Source: Mytilus edulis
Lineage: Eukaryota > Mollusca > Bivalvia > Mytilida > Mytilidae
Reading direction: 5' to 3'
DNA length: 64,000 bases
NCBI RefSeq assembly: GCF_963676685.1
Contig: NC_092345.1
Span: 85,067,592-85,131,591 of the forward strand
Notes under the pieces: generated by a model
The model's input: only the letters and a program-made list of their open reading frames with translations
Databases searched by the model: none
What the model was told of the DNA's origin: nothing
In this document: positions 42,740 through 55,309 of the stretch, one piece after another
Numbering within the stretch: position 1 is the first letter of the stretch
How the letters are laid out: the number at the start of each line of letters is the position of its first letter
Position numbers and translations under genes: made by a program

Positions 42740-43350
42740 ACAGTAGTATAACGACGTTCAAAACTCATAAATCGTTAGTAAAAATAAATCCGGGTCATAA
42801 ACCAAAATCGAGGGAAACGCATTAATTGCAAGAAAATGACGACACAACATTAAAATGTAACACACACAGAAACGAACTACGCATTAGACAAAATCCGATG
42901 CGAATAACAAATATAACATCAAAACTAAATACATGAATTTGGGATAGAAAAGTACCGCGACACGTCTTATAATAATGTGAATTCACACTCAAATATAAGA
43001 GGAAACAAACGACATAAAAGAAACAGAAAGTTAAAATGTAACACACACAGAAACAAACTATAATATAGTCGACCAGATAATGACCATATTCATCACTTGG
43101 TACAGGACTTTTTTTTAAAAGAAAAAATTGGTGGGTTGAACCTGTTTTTGTGGCATGCCAAACCTCCCTCTTTTATGGCCATGGGAAATATAACATTAAA
43201 ATGACAACACAACATTACAGGTCTACAATACAAATAAATAGTAGAACACAATTGACAAAGAAACACACGAATAATAGCTAACAAAAGGCAACAGGTTTTA
43301 AATTTAATACGCCAGAAGTGCATTTTGTCCACACAAGACTCACTTGAATA
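42740..43350. repeat. Composite dispersed repeat, intron 6 of copy 2
   Basis: It contains two copies of 'aaaatgtaacacacacagaa' (about 42854 and 43033), then 'ggtgggttgaacctgttttt', 'caaacctccctcttttatgg' and a terminal 'ttaatacgccagaagtgcat', which is the start of a family B core. No gene is supported; the two minus-strand frames here are shadows. Confidence 0.5.
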
Positions 43351-46300
43351 GAGTCAGTTTGTTTTAAAACCCTTATTTTGCATATGCTTTCAATGTGTGT
43401 GTGTGTGCTGTATTTCTGGTACGTAGTTAAGTCATTTTAGCTATATTCTTTAGCATTGTCATTTAAAGCGGGGATTTGACTAGCAATAAAACATGTTTAA
43501 CCCACAATTTTTGTTTTGTGTTTTCTCAATCGATTTATCACTTTTGAACACCAGTACACTACTGTTGCTTTTATTTATATTTTAAGATGAACATTAGGAT
43601 TCAGTTTCGTATTGATGTGAACATGAATTACTTTATTGCAAACATGAAACTACTTGAAACAAAACTTACATCTGCTACGATACTAACAGACAGACAGACG
43701 CAGAAAAAAATGTCATGTACTTCATTTTGTAGGTGGCCAACAAAGTAAATAGAAAGTTATAAATTGTGTTTGTCTCTGTATGTCCATCAAAATCAAGTCA
43801 ATATATTTTTTTATTTATAAAGAAAACTGTTTACTTTGTGTGTATTTTTTTCCTTCATTTTACAGTATGCCTATGCCCGACGAGCGGACAAAGTCATCAC
43901 CCAACACAACAAAAGTCAACCTATGTTCTTGTACCTTCCCTTCCAGTAAGTTCATGAACCGATAGAGGTAAGACGTCACTGATATTATTGTGGTATCACT
44001 GTTTAACAGGTTTACCGATATTAAAAAGAAAGTTTGTGCTGAACAAAAATCACCAAGAACATTGCAAAAGCACAAACCATTACCAATGCCATTGATACTG
44101 CAAGGAAAGTGACATTTAGCTTGCTCTACTTGTAACCCTAAGTGTTTTTGAATAGTTAACAATATGTGGTCACATGTCACTTACAATAATTGGAGCAACT
44201 AATAATAATGACAAAATCCTCTTTTTGTAATTGGCAATGACGCGTGAACAAAATGTCACAAATAGTGAAACAAAAACAACACGGCCCCCTCCAAAACTAG
44301 GGGTAATTTCGGGTGCACCGGATTTATAATTTATTTTCTTCAATTTTATCAGCAAATGCAAACTACTTAAAGTAAATAGTTTAAAAACAATTTGGAACAG
44401 TGAACATCTCTAAAATGAACCACAAAATTATGTCATAGATAAAGCATATTGTTAAATATATGAGAAGAAAAATAATGTTTCACATCTAAGGGCTATTTTG
44501 CTGTGGGTTCATTGTCATTTTTTGGATACCAATTTTCATTGATTTGGTGGGTATCAGATGTTCAGCGTCTGACAAAATTGCCAAAGGGTTGTATGCAGAC
44601 TACGACAAAACCACAGAATAAAATATCCACGAACATACAGTTCTTCACATATCCACGAACAAACAAGTCTTCACATATCCACAAAAATCTACAGTAAATG
44701 ATATTTATATTATAGGTTCCTGAAATTTACGAAAATATGTACAAAAACTTAAAGAATGAAGGAAGACGAAAATTTTCTGGTAATATTCTCTATACTCATA
44801 AATATAAATAAAAAGATATGGTATGAGTGCCAATGACACAACTCTCCCTCCAAGTGACAATTTATACTAAAATGCAGCGGATTGAAACGTTTTAACAGGG
44901 GTAACCTTAATCCTAACCTAAGAGAGAAGCTTACATTAAAACACAATATAATACACTAAGAATATCAATCGATCAAAAAGACTTGGTTTACATAAATATT
45001 CCAGATAATCAGCTCATGGCTTTGTTTATAATATCTAAACTGATACATATTATTAAGAATTAGCCATTGAGAGTGTTGACCTTCATATTTAAAACTTACA
45101 AATATACACTTTCTTGTGAAATAAAATACAGGACTAAATGCTTAAATGATCATCCTAACTTTACCCTAACCTGAGACATTATCGTATAATTACAACACTA
45201 CTAAATATTGATTAAATGATTTAACTCGATCAATTTATATATGTGTTTACTAATAGTCAGCTCATTGAAATATTTACTATAATTTCTAAAATGAAACATA
45301 TTACTATGAACTAACCAATGGGAGTGTTGATACTCATTACTGGAATCTTTCTGGAGAAAGAGAATACAGGACTAAATGCTAAAATGTTGATGAATGACTT
45401 GTCTTTCTAACGCATCATTGCAATTATTTAAGTCAGTATCCTTGTATCCATTGTTCTTTAGAATTGATTGTTTTATTCATTATTAAAACAGTACAATAAC
45501 CACCACAATAGTTGTGGCAATCAGTTAGTCCAGTTTTTTTCAGTTTGTGAATCAGTGACAGCATTCAAAAGTTCTTAGTGAATTCAAGGGAAAATATGCA
45601 ATATAAAGGCATAACATAGAAAATGAAATTGGGAATGTGTAATTGAGACAACAACTCGACCATAAAGGAAACAACGGTCGAAGGCCAACAAATGGCAACC
45701 ACCATTGATGTTCGGTTTTGTTCAATTCGTTTTAGACAACCCAATTGAATTTATTGGATAGACAATTTAGATCTAGATGAAAGTTTGACCATCAATGATT
45801 ATTGTTTCTTGACCTCTAATGGTTGTTTGTATTAATTTTTCTGCTGTACAGATTAACACAACACTTCTTCTATTGCATAGATGCTAAAGTGGAATATACG
45901 TCTTATGTACTTAATAGATTTTATATGGAAACTTTCCCTAGACATGAGTTACTTATCTCATGGCCAGTGAAGATTAACTGAATTGGTGATGTTTTGATTT
46001 TACAGGAATGGTAACAGCATTAGATGATGCCATTGGAAACGTAACAGATTCACTGAAACGTAACGGAATGTTAAAAGATACCCTAATCATATTTACTACA
46101 GATGTAAGATTATAGTAGTATTTCAGGACTATATTGGCATATCTTTTTTTTCTATTGAAGAAAAATATACATGTTTATTCATATGCAAAAAAGAACAATA
46201 CAAAGTCATTTAGGACTTTGATTGTTGTCATCAATTGATTTGGGGGCATTTTACGATGATCACTGTTGAAGGTTACCTATAGATGCACTAATCCAAGTAA

Positions 46301-46689
46301 TTTTGGTCGATAGTCATCTAATTGACAATCATTTAATATCTCCTTTTATATTGCAAATAAAGTCCATACTCTGTAAATTAGGATAAAAACATTGTTTCAT
46401 AGTGATTAATACATATTAGGGTAATACAGAAACCATCCGAGCATAATCAAGTTTGAAAGGTTTCTGTTTATTTGTTATACTGAAATTTAAATAATGTTAT
46501 CCTAGTTCATCAGAAAATGTAGTGAGTTCCTTTGATTTGTATTGATTTATATATGATTGGTATGTAACTATTCTCCTTACTCATCACACTGTAAGCAATA
46601 TCAATTGAATAAACTTTGGTTAAGTTGCTCCTCTGTCATTTAATTTGTAAATATTAATTATTTATATTTGACCTAATGTTAATAAGGTT

Positions 46690-46970
46690 TATTGATAACG
46701 AATTGGTCGATGCCACTGCTGGTTGAGGTTTCCCTCCCAATTGTATCACCAGCCCAGTAGTCAATACTTAACATGAATTATCACTTATGTGGTAATAATA
46801 ATGATTGGTTTTTTTACAAAATTTTGAGGTTTTTAATGCTAAGGATGTTTTACCCCCAGGAAGATGGTACCTTTGCTGTATGTAACAGTGGTTTGATTCC
46901 GTCAGTGTACTTTATCCGATGGATGAAAATCCCTAGTGTTTATTATTCACCAACAAAAATTCACTAGGGT
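46690..46970 (+). repeat. Dispersed repeat family B fragment, intron 9 of copy 2
   Basis: 'ggtcgatgccactgctggtt', 'ttgtatcaccagcccagtag' and 'tcaatacttaacatgaatta' are the distal half of family B. The 64-aa ORF at 46773 is part of it. Confidence 0.55.
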
Positions 46971-48084
46971 CTATAATCCGAGTCCAGTGTAAAATATCCA
47001 CCACTCTTGGTAAGATTTTACACGTTTTTTTTTTTGAAGGGGTAATTATAACAAATGAGGCTTGGTATTTTTAGGGGGTATTTGAATTAAGTTTAACTTG
47101 CATAACTGATTTATGTAAAACGTGGACAAAGTTAACTAGTGTTTTTCATCCATGGAATGTTCACACAAATGTTTTGAACCAGGAATGAGTATACTAATGA
47201 TTTTGAACCAGGAATTATTAGTGATAATTGATTTTGTACATGAAATGATTGCACTAGTTGCTTCGAACCGGGATTTATTTCATTAGTATTCAATATTTAT
47301 ATATCGATGGAGTGTTTTAGTACTCACTTTGAACACATGATTACACAATATAATGCTTTATTTACGAACTAAATTTTGATATTTTTTTAATAAAATCCAT
47401 CAAATCATATGCTTTTGACACTAATTGTAATATTCATATATTCTGAAGTGCCGAAGTTTTTCTGTACATTTGCGGTTTGGTAGACTTCGATTTAAAAACA
47501 TATCTTCGGTGTCAATGTCAAATAATAAAACTGGTTCCTTGAAAACTATTATGATTTTAACCGTAAACAATAATCCGGTCTAATATGAACAAAACAACAA
47601 TATCATGATCAACGCTCTCACATTATTCCCATCCAATATTCTCTAGTGAAAAATAGTTAAAAACAGGGTGGAATGATATAACGATAACATTTATTAATTA
47701 ATCTTATATTAGTATTAAGTTATTTTTCAAAGAAGAAATGAACTATCTTTTTAGAATGGAGGTTCGCCAACTTATTTTGGGAATAATTACCCACTGAGAG
47801 GGGGTAAGACAACAGTATATGAAGGAGGAACTCGAGCTACATCTTTCGTTTACGGTTCGGGACTTCAGAAACCGAATACTGTTTTTGACGGGTAATTATA
47901 TATTAGACAGTAGCAGTAACTTTTTTGTTTTAATTGTTGTATTGATAATTTATTTCCATTATTATAAGAAACATAATTCCAGTATTGATTGTAGTTATAT
48001 CCGTGGTGTAGTTGTTTTTTTAACAATAAAAAAAAAGTACCTAATTTTTTTGGAAAAACAAGTCATGCATTGAATAAACTACAA

Positions 48085-48185
48085 ATAAACTCATCATAGA
48101 TAGATGCAAGGATTAAAATTTCATATTTACACCAGACGCACGTTTCGTCTACAAAAGACTCATCAGTGACGCTCGAATAAAAAAA
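48085..48185 (+). repeat. Dispersed repeat family B fragment, intron 10 of copy 2
   Basis: 'aactcatcatagatagatgc', 'caccagacgcacgtttcgtc' and 'actcatcagtgacgctcgaa' match the 25700 copy. Confidence 0.6.
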
Positions 48186-48369
48186 AAATATTATATTTTT
48201 TCTTCGAAATAAACATTATATTCTTTTGAAAAGAATTGTTAATCTCTATTAATCAGTCGATTGTTTGTTATTGTTTTAAGAATGATTCATGCTGTGGACT
48301 GGATGCCAACAATTATCTCTGCTGCTGGAGGAGGAGGAGGTCAAGGTATATATATATTTCAGTCAGTAT

Positions 48370-48700
48370 ATGAAGTACTATAAAAAAATAAGATGTGATA
48401 TGATTGCCAGTGAGACAACTCTCCACAAGAGACCCAAATGGCACAGAAATTAACAACTATAGGTCACCGTACGGCTTTCAACAATAAGCAAAGCCCGTAC
48501 CACATAGTTAGCTATACAAGGCCCCGAAATAACAATGTAAAACAATTCAAACGAGAAACTAACGGACTTATTTATTTAAAAAATGAACGAAAAACAAATA
48601 TGTAACACATAAACAAAAGACAACCACTGAATTACAGCTCCTGACTTGGGACAGGCAATACATACATAATGTGGCGGGTTAAACTGGTTTCTATGTATGA
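48370..48700 (+). repeat. Family A subfamily copy, intron 11 of copy 2
   Basis: 'gatgtgatatgattgccagt', 'gagacaactctccacaagag', 'aactataggtcaccgtacgg' and 'caattcaaacgagaaactaa' have the family A order, but with extra blocks (e.g. 'cccaaatggcacagaaatta') absent from other copies here. It is probably a distinct subfamily. Confidence 0.6.
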
Positions 48701-49369
48701 ATTAAATAATAGTTGACCATTTTCTATGAAAGATCAAAGTCCGAAACACATAGCTGACATTTTCTGATTGACAAATATGTGACTTAACACTTAAGCAATG
48801 AAACATATATAATTAATGACAACTGGCTCTCGGGCATTACTTGTAAAAAGTAAGATGACAAAAATATACTACAAGGAAAACACAAAACGGGAAGTGCCTT
48901 ATGACAATCTGAAAAAGTAGTGAAGTATTTAAAGAAATTGTCTGTGTGTGTATGTGTGTGTGCTTGCTGCATACACATTGAACAACTATACATATCTAAA
49001 ATCTGTATTCGTTAAACAATAAAATACTAAAGAGTTTAATTTGACTTTGTCTGTAAGGTACACAAGAAGATTAAGTGTCACCCCTTGCAAAAATCAGGCC
49101 ATTTAGAATAATTTCAAAACACCATCCTATTTTGAAGGTACTTGCCTCCTGAATTAGATAATGCGTTACTGCTTGTCTGGTTACTCAGGAAAAATATATA
49201 GATAAGCTTTGGTTATAGTGGTAACAAATTATTTAGTAAGCTCTTTTTCATTGTTAATTTCTGGTGTAATTCAATCAAATTATATCTTAAAATACCAGGA
49301 CAAGGAAAGGAAACTAAGATTACATTCGTGAACAATTATACGTTCTGAACTTATTTTTTTTGAAATTCT

Positions 49370-49575
49370 AAGGCTATACTACTTCAGGCATAGATTATCT
49401 TAGCTGTATTTGGCAAAACTTTTAGGAATTTTGGTCCTCAATGCTCTTTAACTTCGTACTTTATTTGGCTATTTTAAACTTTTTTGGATTCGAGCGTCAT
49501 TGGTGAGTCTTTTGTGGACGAAACGCGCGTCTGGTGTATTTACAAAATTTAGTCCTGGTACCTATGATGAGTTTA
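49370..49575 (-). repeat. Dispersed repeat family B, intron 11 of copy 2
   Basis: 'aaaacttttaggaattttgg', 'aatgctctttaacttcgtac', 'gacgaaacgcgcgtctggtg' and 'agtcctggtacctatgatga'. Opposite orientation to the 25700 copy. Confidence 0.65.
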
Positions 49576-49624
49576 TATTAATGTTATGTTGAGCGGATTT
49601 TTGTTCGTCATGTATACGTTCTTG

Positions 49625-50030
49625 TCTGATTCTTAAGAAAATTGACTCTTCAATACAGATCTAGCTTACATCCTGATTGAATATTGTCTTTACAAGCAAA
49701 TAAGTAATGTAATAGACTAATTGAATGTTCGAACCTGTCCTAAGTTAGGAATCTGATGTACAGTAGTTGTCGTCTGTTTATGTAGTCCACACGTGTTTCT
49801 CGCTTCTCGTTTTTATATAGATTAGACCGTTGGTTTTCCCGTTTGAATGGTTTTACACTAGTAATATTTGGGGCCCTTTATAGCTTGCTGTTCGGTGCGA
49901 GTCAAGGCTTCGTGTTGAAGACCGTACCTTGACCTGTAATGGTTTACTCTTATAAATTGTTACTTAGATGGAGAGTTGTATCATTGACACCCTTACCACA
50001 TCTTCTTATATCTATGTATTAAAGACAAGT
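49625..50030 (-). repeat. Dispersed repeat family A, long inverted copy
   Basis: Read in reverse it follows 24280-24660 block for block, including the distal 'acaatattcaatcaggatgt' segment. It lies in intron 11 of copy 2; the other is downstream of copy 1, so the two form a 25-kb-spaced inverted pair. Confidence 0.7.
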
Positions 50031-51029
50031 TTCAAATGTTTGTTTGTATTTTCTTAAATGGAATTACAAATGTATATATTCTTTTTTTCAAATTTGTCAA
50101 CCCTAAAAATGATGACAAGTTCAAACAGTTGAAACACAAATGTTGATACTCCTTTTTATATTAACTTTTGTACGGTCCCAGTGCATTCAACATTATTATT
50201 ATATTATCATTATTTTTGACATTCTAGACGTTTAATTGGTTTGAAACGTTACATTTGTCAGGAAATTTGATATTCAATTAATGATTAAATCAGCAATAAT
50301 GAATATTTGAGACACTTTTGCAGATATTTATATGAACCCACTATCTGCATATACTCACGTCTTCCTCAATTTTAATTGATGATATTTTGTTGAATTATTG
50401 CAATTGGAATGTTCATGTAACGTTTCAATCTTTGCATTTATATTTTTTAAAGTAAGAGGAATTGATGGTTTGAATATGTGGCCAAGCATAAGTAAAGGAG
50501 TTCCATCCTCCTTGAGGTCAGAGTTCATCTATAACCTCGACGATTCTTTAGTACCTATTATGGGGCATGCTGCTATTAGGTAAGCGTAAAGCAAATACGT
50601 TAGACATGTTAAGTCTTATAATTTCATGAATGATTTAAAAAAAAAAACACTGGAAAATAATGTAAAAAACTGACACTAATTCATTTTCTGTTTATGTTAT
50701 TTTGGATTCAAGTTTACATTATTAATATACTCTAAATAGTCAATATATATAACGTTATATGTTGCAAAGGGTTGCTTTCTGGTTACTATCGTTATACTAC
50801 ATATAACAATTCTACTTTTTACTATAGAATGGGTAATTACAAGTTGATAGAAGGATTTGCTGGTGTATATAATGGATGGTACCCAGTTCCTGAGAACGAA
50901 ACAGTAACAGAAAAAGATGACCCAAAAGAAGACTACTATCAGTTGTATAACTTGAGAGGTAAATTTAGGCTCTAGTTGTTTGCCGATGTTCAAGTCTCCT
51001 TGTCATATATATATAATCAATCAGCACTT

Positions 51030-53280
51030 CACTTCAGGTTTGCATAGGTTAGTGGAATCAAGATCGTTACAAATGTCAAGTTATCTTTTTCATGAGAAAT
51101 GTATATTCCATTGTTTGTTACATAAATATATGAAACATAACTAACATTTATCGATGTTAAGTCGAATAATAAACAATCAAAATAATAGACAATAACTGAG
51201 AGACATTTATGAACACAAAAATGATCAAGAAATGAAGTGCTGATAGGTTATGGGTCTCCTACTTTGTATGCACCAACCGTCATGCGAACCAAGACTCAGT
51301 CTAAGGTAACAATACACAATTAGGAGAATAGTTTCGTGTCTTTGTTGTCTTTTCATTTTGGAATCAGTACGGTTCTTCTGAAAATAAGATTTGTTATGTC
51401 CTTAAACAAGATATTTGCATATACGATTCTCATTTTTGCAGGAAAACCTATGAGAGGATATTAATATTTTATCTTGCAATTAAAAATGATCGAAGGCTTT
51501 GTAAAAGATATTAGAATTTTCAAGAAACCTCTTCTGAATAACACCGTTGGTTAAAATCGCATTTTCACACCTGAAGTCCATGTTTTACTTTCAAAAGTAT
51601 GGGAGGAAGAACGTAACAAGATGTTAGTAAAACTTCTTTACGACCTGGACTTATAACGTTCTAAATGAGGAATTTGTTTTGTGAAGAATAACTATTAAGT
51701 ATAAATGTGGTAGCCTCTTTATTTTGTTTATATTTTAATTGTAAAATAAAGATGTATAATTATGTTAATATTAAATAAAACTTCATAACATATTGTCTCA
51801 TATAAACTTTTATTACACTGAAATATTTCCATACATTATTCATGATTACTTGGATTTGATTGGTTAGTTTAAAATTTACCGCTCAGTTCTTAGTTTCTTT
51901 GTTTTGAGTTAGAAGGACTAATGGAGTCAAAATGGACAGACGTTTGTGTTCAGTAGCCATTGAAATAGTTTGAAAGTATACTGAATAGTTAGCATTGTGT
52001 TGTATTGACAGACTTGACATTTTGACGTGAGTTTTCTTTATATTCTTCTTTATTAATATTTCTAATATATTTTCATAGATTGAATGATTTTTGGTATGAA
52101 TGGTTATTTTTCTTTATGATCCCGAAAAGTATTATCGCTACATAAAATGCATATATTATACACTTATTTTGTTATATAAAGTACTGGTAGTCATTCGTTA
52201 GAGCTATATGTAAATCACTTTAGAAAGTACACACATTCCGATCGATACTTTGAGGTGTATTCGATAAGACTTTGTTATGAGTAGATTTTAAATACCACCG
52301 TGTATTATTTGTGTGAATTAGTCCGTACACAATAACATTGTTGATTGATTATAAATAGAAAACATAAACAACGTTGTATTAGATAGCGAACTACGTTTCC
52401 GCACATATTTAAAGTATTGTCCGAGTTATGTTTTATTTTATACACAAGGACAATATTTATATTGTATGTTTTATAATAAGGTCTATGTTTAAATAAGGTT
52501 TCTTTAAATCCGTTATTTAACATTGTGATTTTGGTTTACAGAATTTGTAAGCTGTTATATAAATATCACTGTGTGATATACCAGTATGTACGTTTGAATT
52601 GGTTTGTGCCACGACAGTAACTACCTTGCTCCACAAGTTGGTAAGGATTAGTAATATGTTACTAGAATTATAATGTATTTCGTTTAAAAGGTTGAATTAA
52701 CTATGGAGTATGTTAAGCACATAGTTTTGATAAAGAGTTATTTCCCTTGAGTTTAGATGCTTTTAATATTTGTTTAATTTATCAATGTTGTTAATCTGAA
52801 CAACTGAATATTATATGTAAAGACATTAATACTATGATTTGATGATTAAACATAATATTTGATCTCATTATGTTCATAACTTAAATGTATTTTTAAAGTG
52901 TAATATTTTGTATAATACCATTATATGTAATGAAAGAATATTATACTTATTACGTGTATTACTAATTTATTATTTGATCTGTAAAATTAGTATAACTTTA
53001 TCATTGTTATTACAGGGTGTTTTACGTTACTGATTAATAAATATCCTGAACCCTAGCAAAGCGACTTTAGTTTTCCTTGAGGCCTAAAAGTCAGCTATTA
53101 CATAAAGACGGAAGCTTTTTATCTTCGTTATTTATGTTCAATACAACAGAGAGAAGAACAGAGTTTCTAAAATCTTATTTTCGTGGATGGTCTAGGGATT
53201 GGGTGTATGTTAGATTCCCAGTTGTGTCTTGAATAACAACATATATTTGTCGTAAAGAGAGGATTAATCATCAACAACCA
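51030..53280. other. Intron 13 of copy 2, nothing recognised
   Basis: AT-rich sequence with no ORF over 75 codons and no family block I know. The segment 51840-53280 has somewhat higher complexity and could be an unrecognised element or solo LTR, but I found no matching pair or terminal motif. Confidence 0.4.
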
Positions 53281-53284
53281 TGCA

Positions 53285-53775
53285 CATGCTCTTCAACTTT
53301 GTACTTGTTTAGCTTTTGAATTATTTTGATCTCAGCGTCACTGATGAGTCTTATGAAGACGAAACGCGCGTCTGGCGTATCAAATTGTAAGCCTGGTACC
53401 GTTTAAAACTATTTTTAACACTGTGTCGATGCCACTGCTGGTTGACGTTTCGTCTCCGAGGGTATTACTAGCCTCCGTGGTCATCACTTTGGTATTGACA
53501 TGAATACCAAGTATATGGTCATTTTTATAAATTTACTGTGTATGCAAAAGTATGAATTATTCAAAATATTAAGGATTTTTTTTTATCCCAAGCATAAATT
53601 ACCTTAGCCGCAATTGGCACAACTTGTTTGAATTTTTTTTCCTCAATACTCTTCAACTTGTACTTGTTTTGGGTTTTGAACTATTTTGATCTGAGCGTCA
53701 CTGATGAGACTTATGTAGACGAAACGCGTCTAGAGTATCAAATTATAATCCTGGTACCGTTGATAACTAATTAGA
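53285..53775 (-). repeat. Two family B copies in tandem, intron 13 of copy 2
   Basis: 'ctcttcaactttgtacttgt', 'gacgaaacgcgcgtctggcg' and 'taagcctggtaccg' at 53288-53405 are followed by the distal block ('gatgccactgctggttgacg'). A second copy then has 'gagcgtcactgatgagactt' and 'aatcctggtaccgttgataa' at 53640-53765. Both are in the same orientation. Confidence 0.65.
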
Positions 53776-54229
53776 AATCCATGTTCTCATTGTACATCAT
53801 ATATTTTAATTGAGGTTCTGAATGCAAGACTATAATGGTCTGATCCAATCAGATAAAGTTTACCGTTTTGTTTAAATATAACTCTCGCTTTACCATTTTA
53901 TAGCATAATTATCATCGGCATCGATCAGTAACCTGAAGTTCGTCTTCGAGTAAATAGGCAGAATTCGCTATTATGGAATTAAATGCGTTGATAAAAATTT
54001 ATTACAAAATACCGAACTTAAAAGCCAGTTCAAAAAAAGCAAATTACATATTTTGGCGTTAATATTGATTCACTTATAGGATCTTTGTATCGGAACTAAA
54101 CACATCTATGAAAAAAACAGTTGTTGGCATGACACGGGTTATGTTCTTTTCCTATATGTTATGATACTTAACCCCTAACTGGAAGGATTGTGCCTGATAT
54201 TCATATGATGAAGACATAATCTTTCAATT

Positions 54230-54735
54230 AGTTTAATTGAAGTCTTGAGCTGGCATGTCAGTTAACTGCTAGTAGTCTGTTGTTATTTATGTATTATTGT
54301 CATTTTTGTTTATTTTCTTTGATTACATCTTCTGACATCAGACTCGGACTTCTCTTGAACTGAATCTTAATGTGCGTATTGTTATGCGTTTACTTTTCTG
54401 TATTGGGTAGAGGTATAGGGGTAGGGTTGAGATCTCATAAACATGTTTAACCTCGCTGCATTTTTGCGACTGTCCCAAGTCAGGAGCTTCTGGCCTTTGT
54501 TAGTCTTGTATTATTTTTAATTTTAGTTTCTTGTGTACAATTTGGAGTGTAGTATGGCGTTCATTATCACTGAACTAGTATATTTATTTGTTTAGGGGTC
54601 AGCTGATGGACGCCTCTGGGTGTGGGAATTTCTCGCTGCATTGAAGTGAAGACCTGTTGGTTACCTTCTGTTGTTGTTTGTTCTGTGGTCGGGTTGTTGT
54701 CTCTTTGACACATTCCCCATTTCCATTCTCAATTT
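54230..54735. repeat. Dispersed repeat family D, intron 13 of copy 2
   Basis: It ends in 'gaagtgaagacctgttggtt', 'cgggttgttgtctctttgac' and 'acattccccatttccattct'. Related sequence in reverse lies at about 45620-45700 ('gggaatgtgtaattgagaca', 'acaacggtcgaaggccaaca') and, more diverged, at 56095-56240. It interrupts intron 13 sequence that is otherwise shared with copy 1 (23741-23790 versus 54855-54905). Confidence 0.55.
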
Positions 54736-55300
54736 TATTATTAAGGGAGTAAAAAACAAACTGACTCCAAACGTCAACAACAACAAAGCATCGTTAAGAG
54801 TGGAAAAAAGTCTATGCATTTACCATAATACTGCCACATAAGTGATTACCGACCTCAATCCGTCTCTGAGTAAGCAGTTGCTTGTTAGTAAAGTTTTAAA
54901 AAGTCTCTAAGTAGACCTCGTATTACTAGTTCGTTATTTTCTATTTTGTTATCTTTAGTCACATCTTTAATTATTGTCGTGGCATTTTAATTTTTATTAT
55001 ATGATATACATGTATATTCAATCATTTACAGAATTTAGTTTTCAGAGAGTCAGTCAAACAATAACAATTTTTTTATATATAAAATTTTGTAGATGATCCT
55101 ACTGAACATAATAATTTGTACACCAAGGAGCGCAGTATGTTGAAAAAGATGAAAGAAAGGCTTGAAGAATACAAGAAATATATAGTGCCACCAGTATCAA
55201 TGAAACAAGATCCTGCATCTAACCAAAATAATTATAATGGTTACTGGACGCCTGGCTGGTGTTAGTGTTTATTGATAAAAACTCTTAGATAAAAGAAATT

Positions 55301-55306
55301 ATTAAA
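55301..55306 (+). terminator. Poly(A) signal ATTAAA of sulfatase copy 2
   Basis: Same hexamer and same distance from the stop as in copy 1. Confidence 0.5.
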
Positions 55307-55309
55307 AAG

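Larger units (their letters stand above)
38067..55265 (+). pseudogene. Arylsulfatase B-like sulfatase, copy 2 (single nonsense codon)
   Basis: Predicted exons: 38067-38163, 39001-39112, 39709-39760, 41500-41603, 41978-42084, 42475-42533, 43866-43967, 44716-44779, 46006-46103, 47755-47891, 48281-48345, 50453-50579, 50828-50958, 55093-55265. Lengths and phases equal copy 1 except exon 11 (+6 nt, two extra Gly). The signal peptide, D30-D31, formylglycine site C68-T-P-S-R72, K122, H124, D265-N266 and K283 are retained. In exon 7 the codon matching copy 1 S205 is TAA (43947-43949), which would end the protein at 204 residues, before H207. Everything downstream is open, so the break is recent, polymorphic or a sequence error. 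Exon 7 is 102 nt in phase 0-0, so skipping it would restore the frame but lose 34 residues including H207. The same change creates a donor-like CA|GTAAGT whose use would shift the frame. An ATTAAA signal is at 55301. Confidence 0.88.

Noticed and set aside
43947..43949. Selenocysteine or programmed readthrough at the copy 2 stop
   Set aside because: The codon is TAA, not TGA, and copy 1 has an ordinary Ser codon there.
52305..52523. 72-aa minus-strand ORF in intron 13 of copy 2
   Set aside because: Compositional ORF without motif, splice context or conservation in copy 1.
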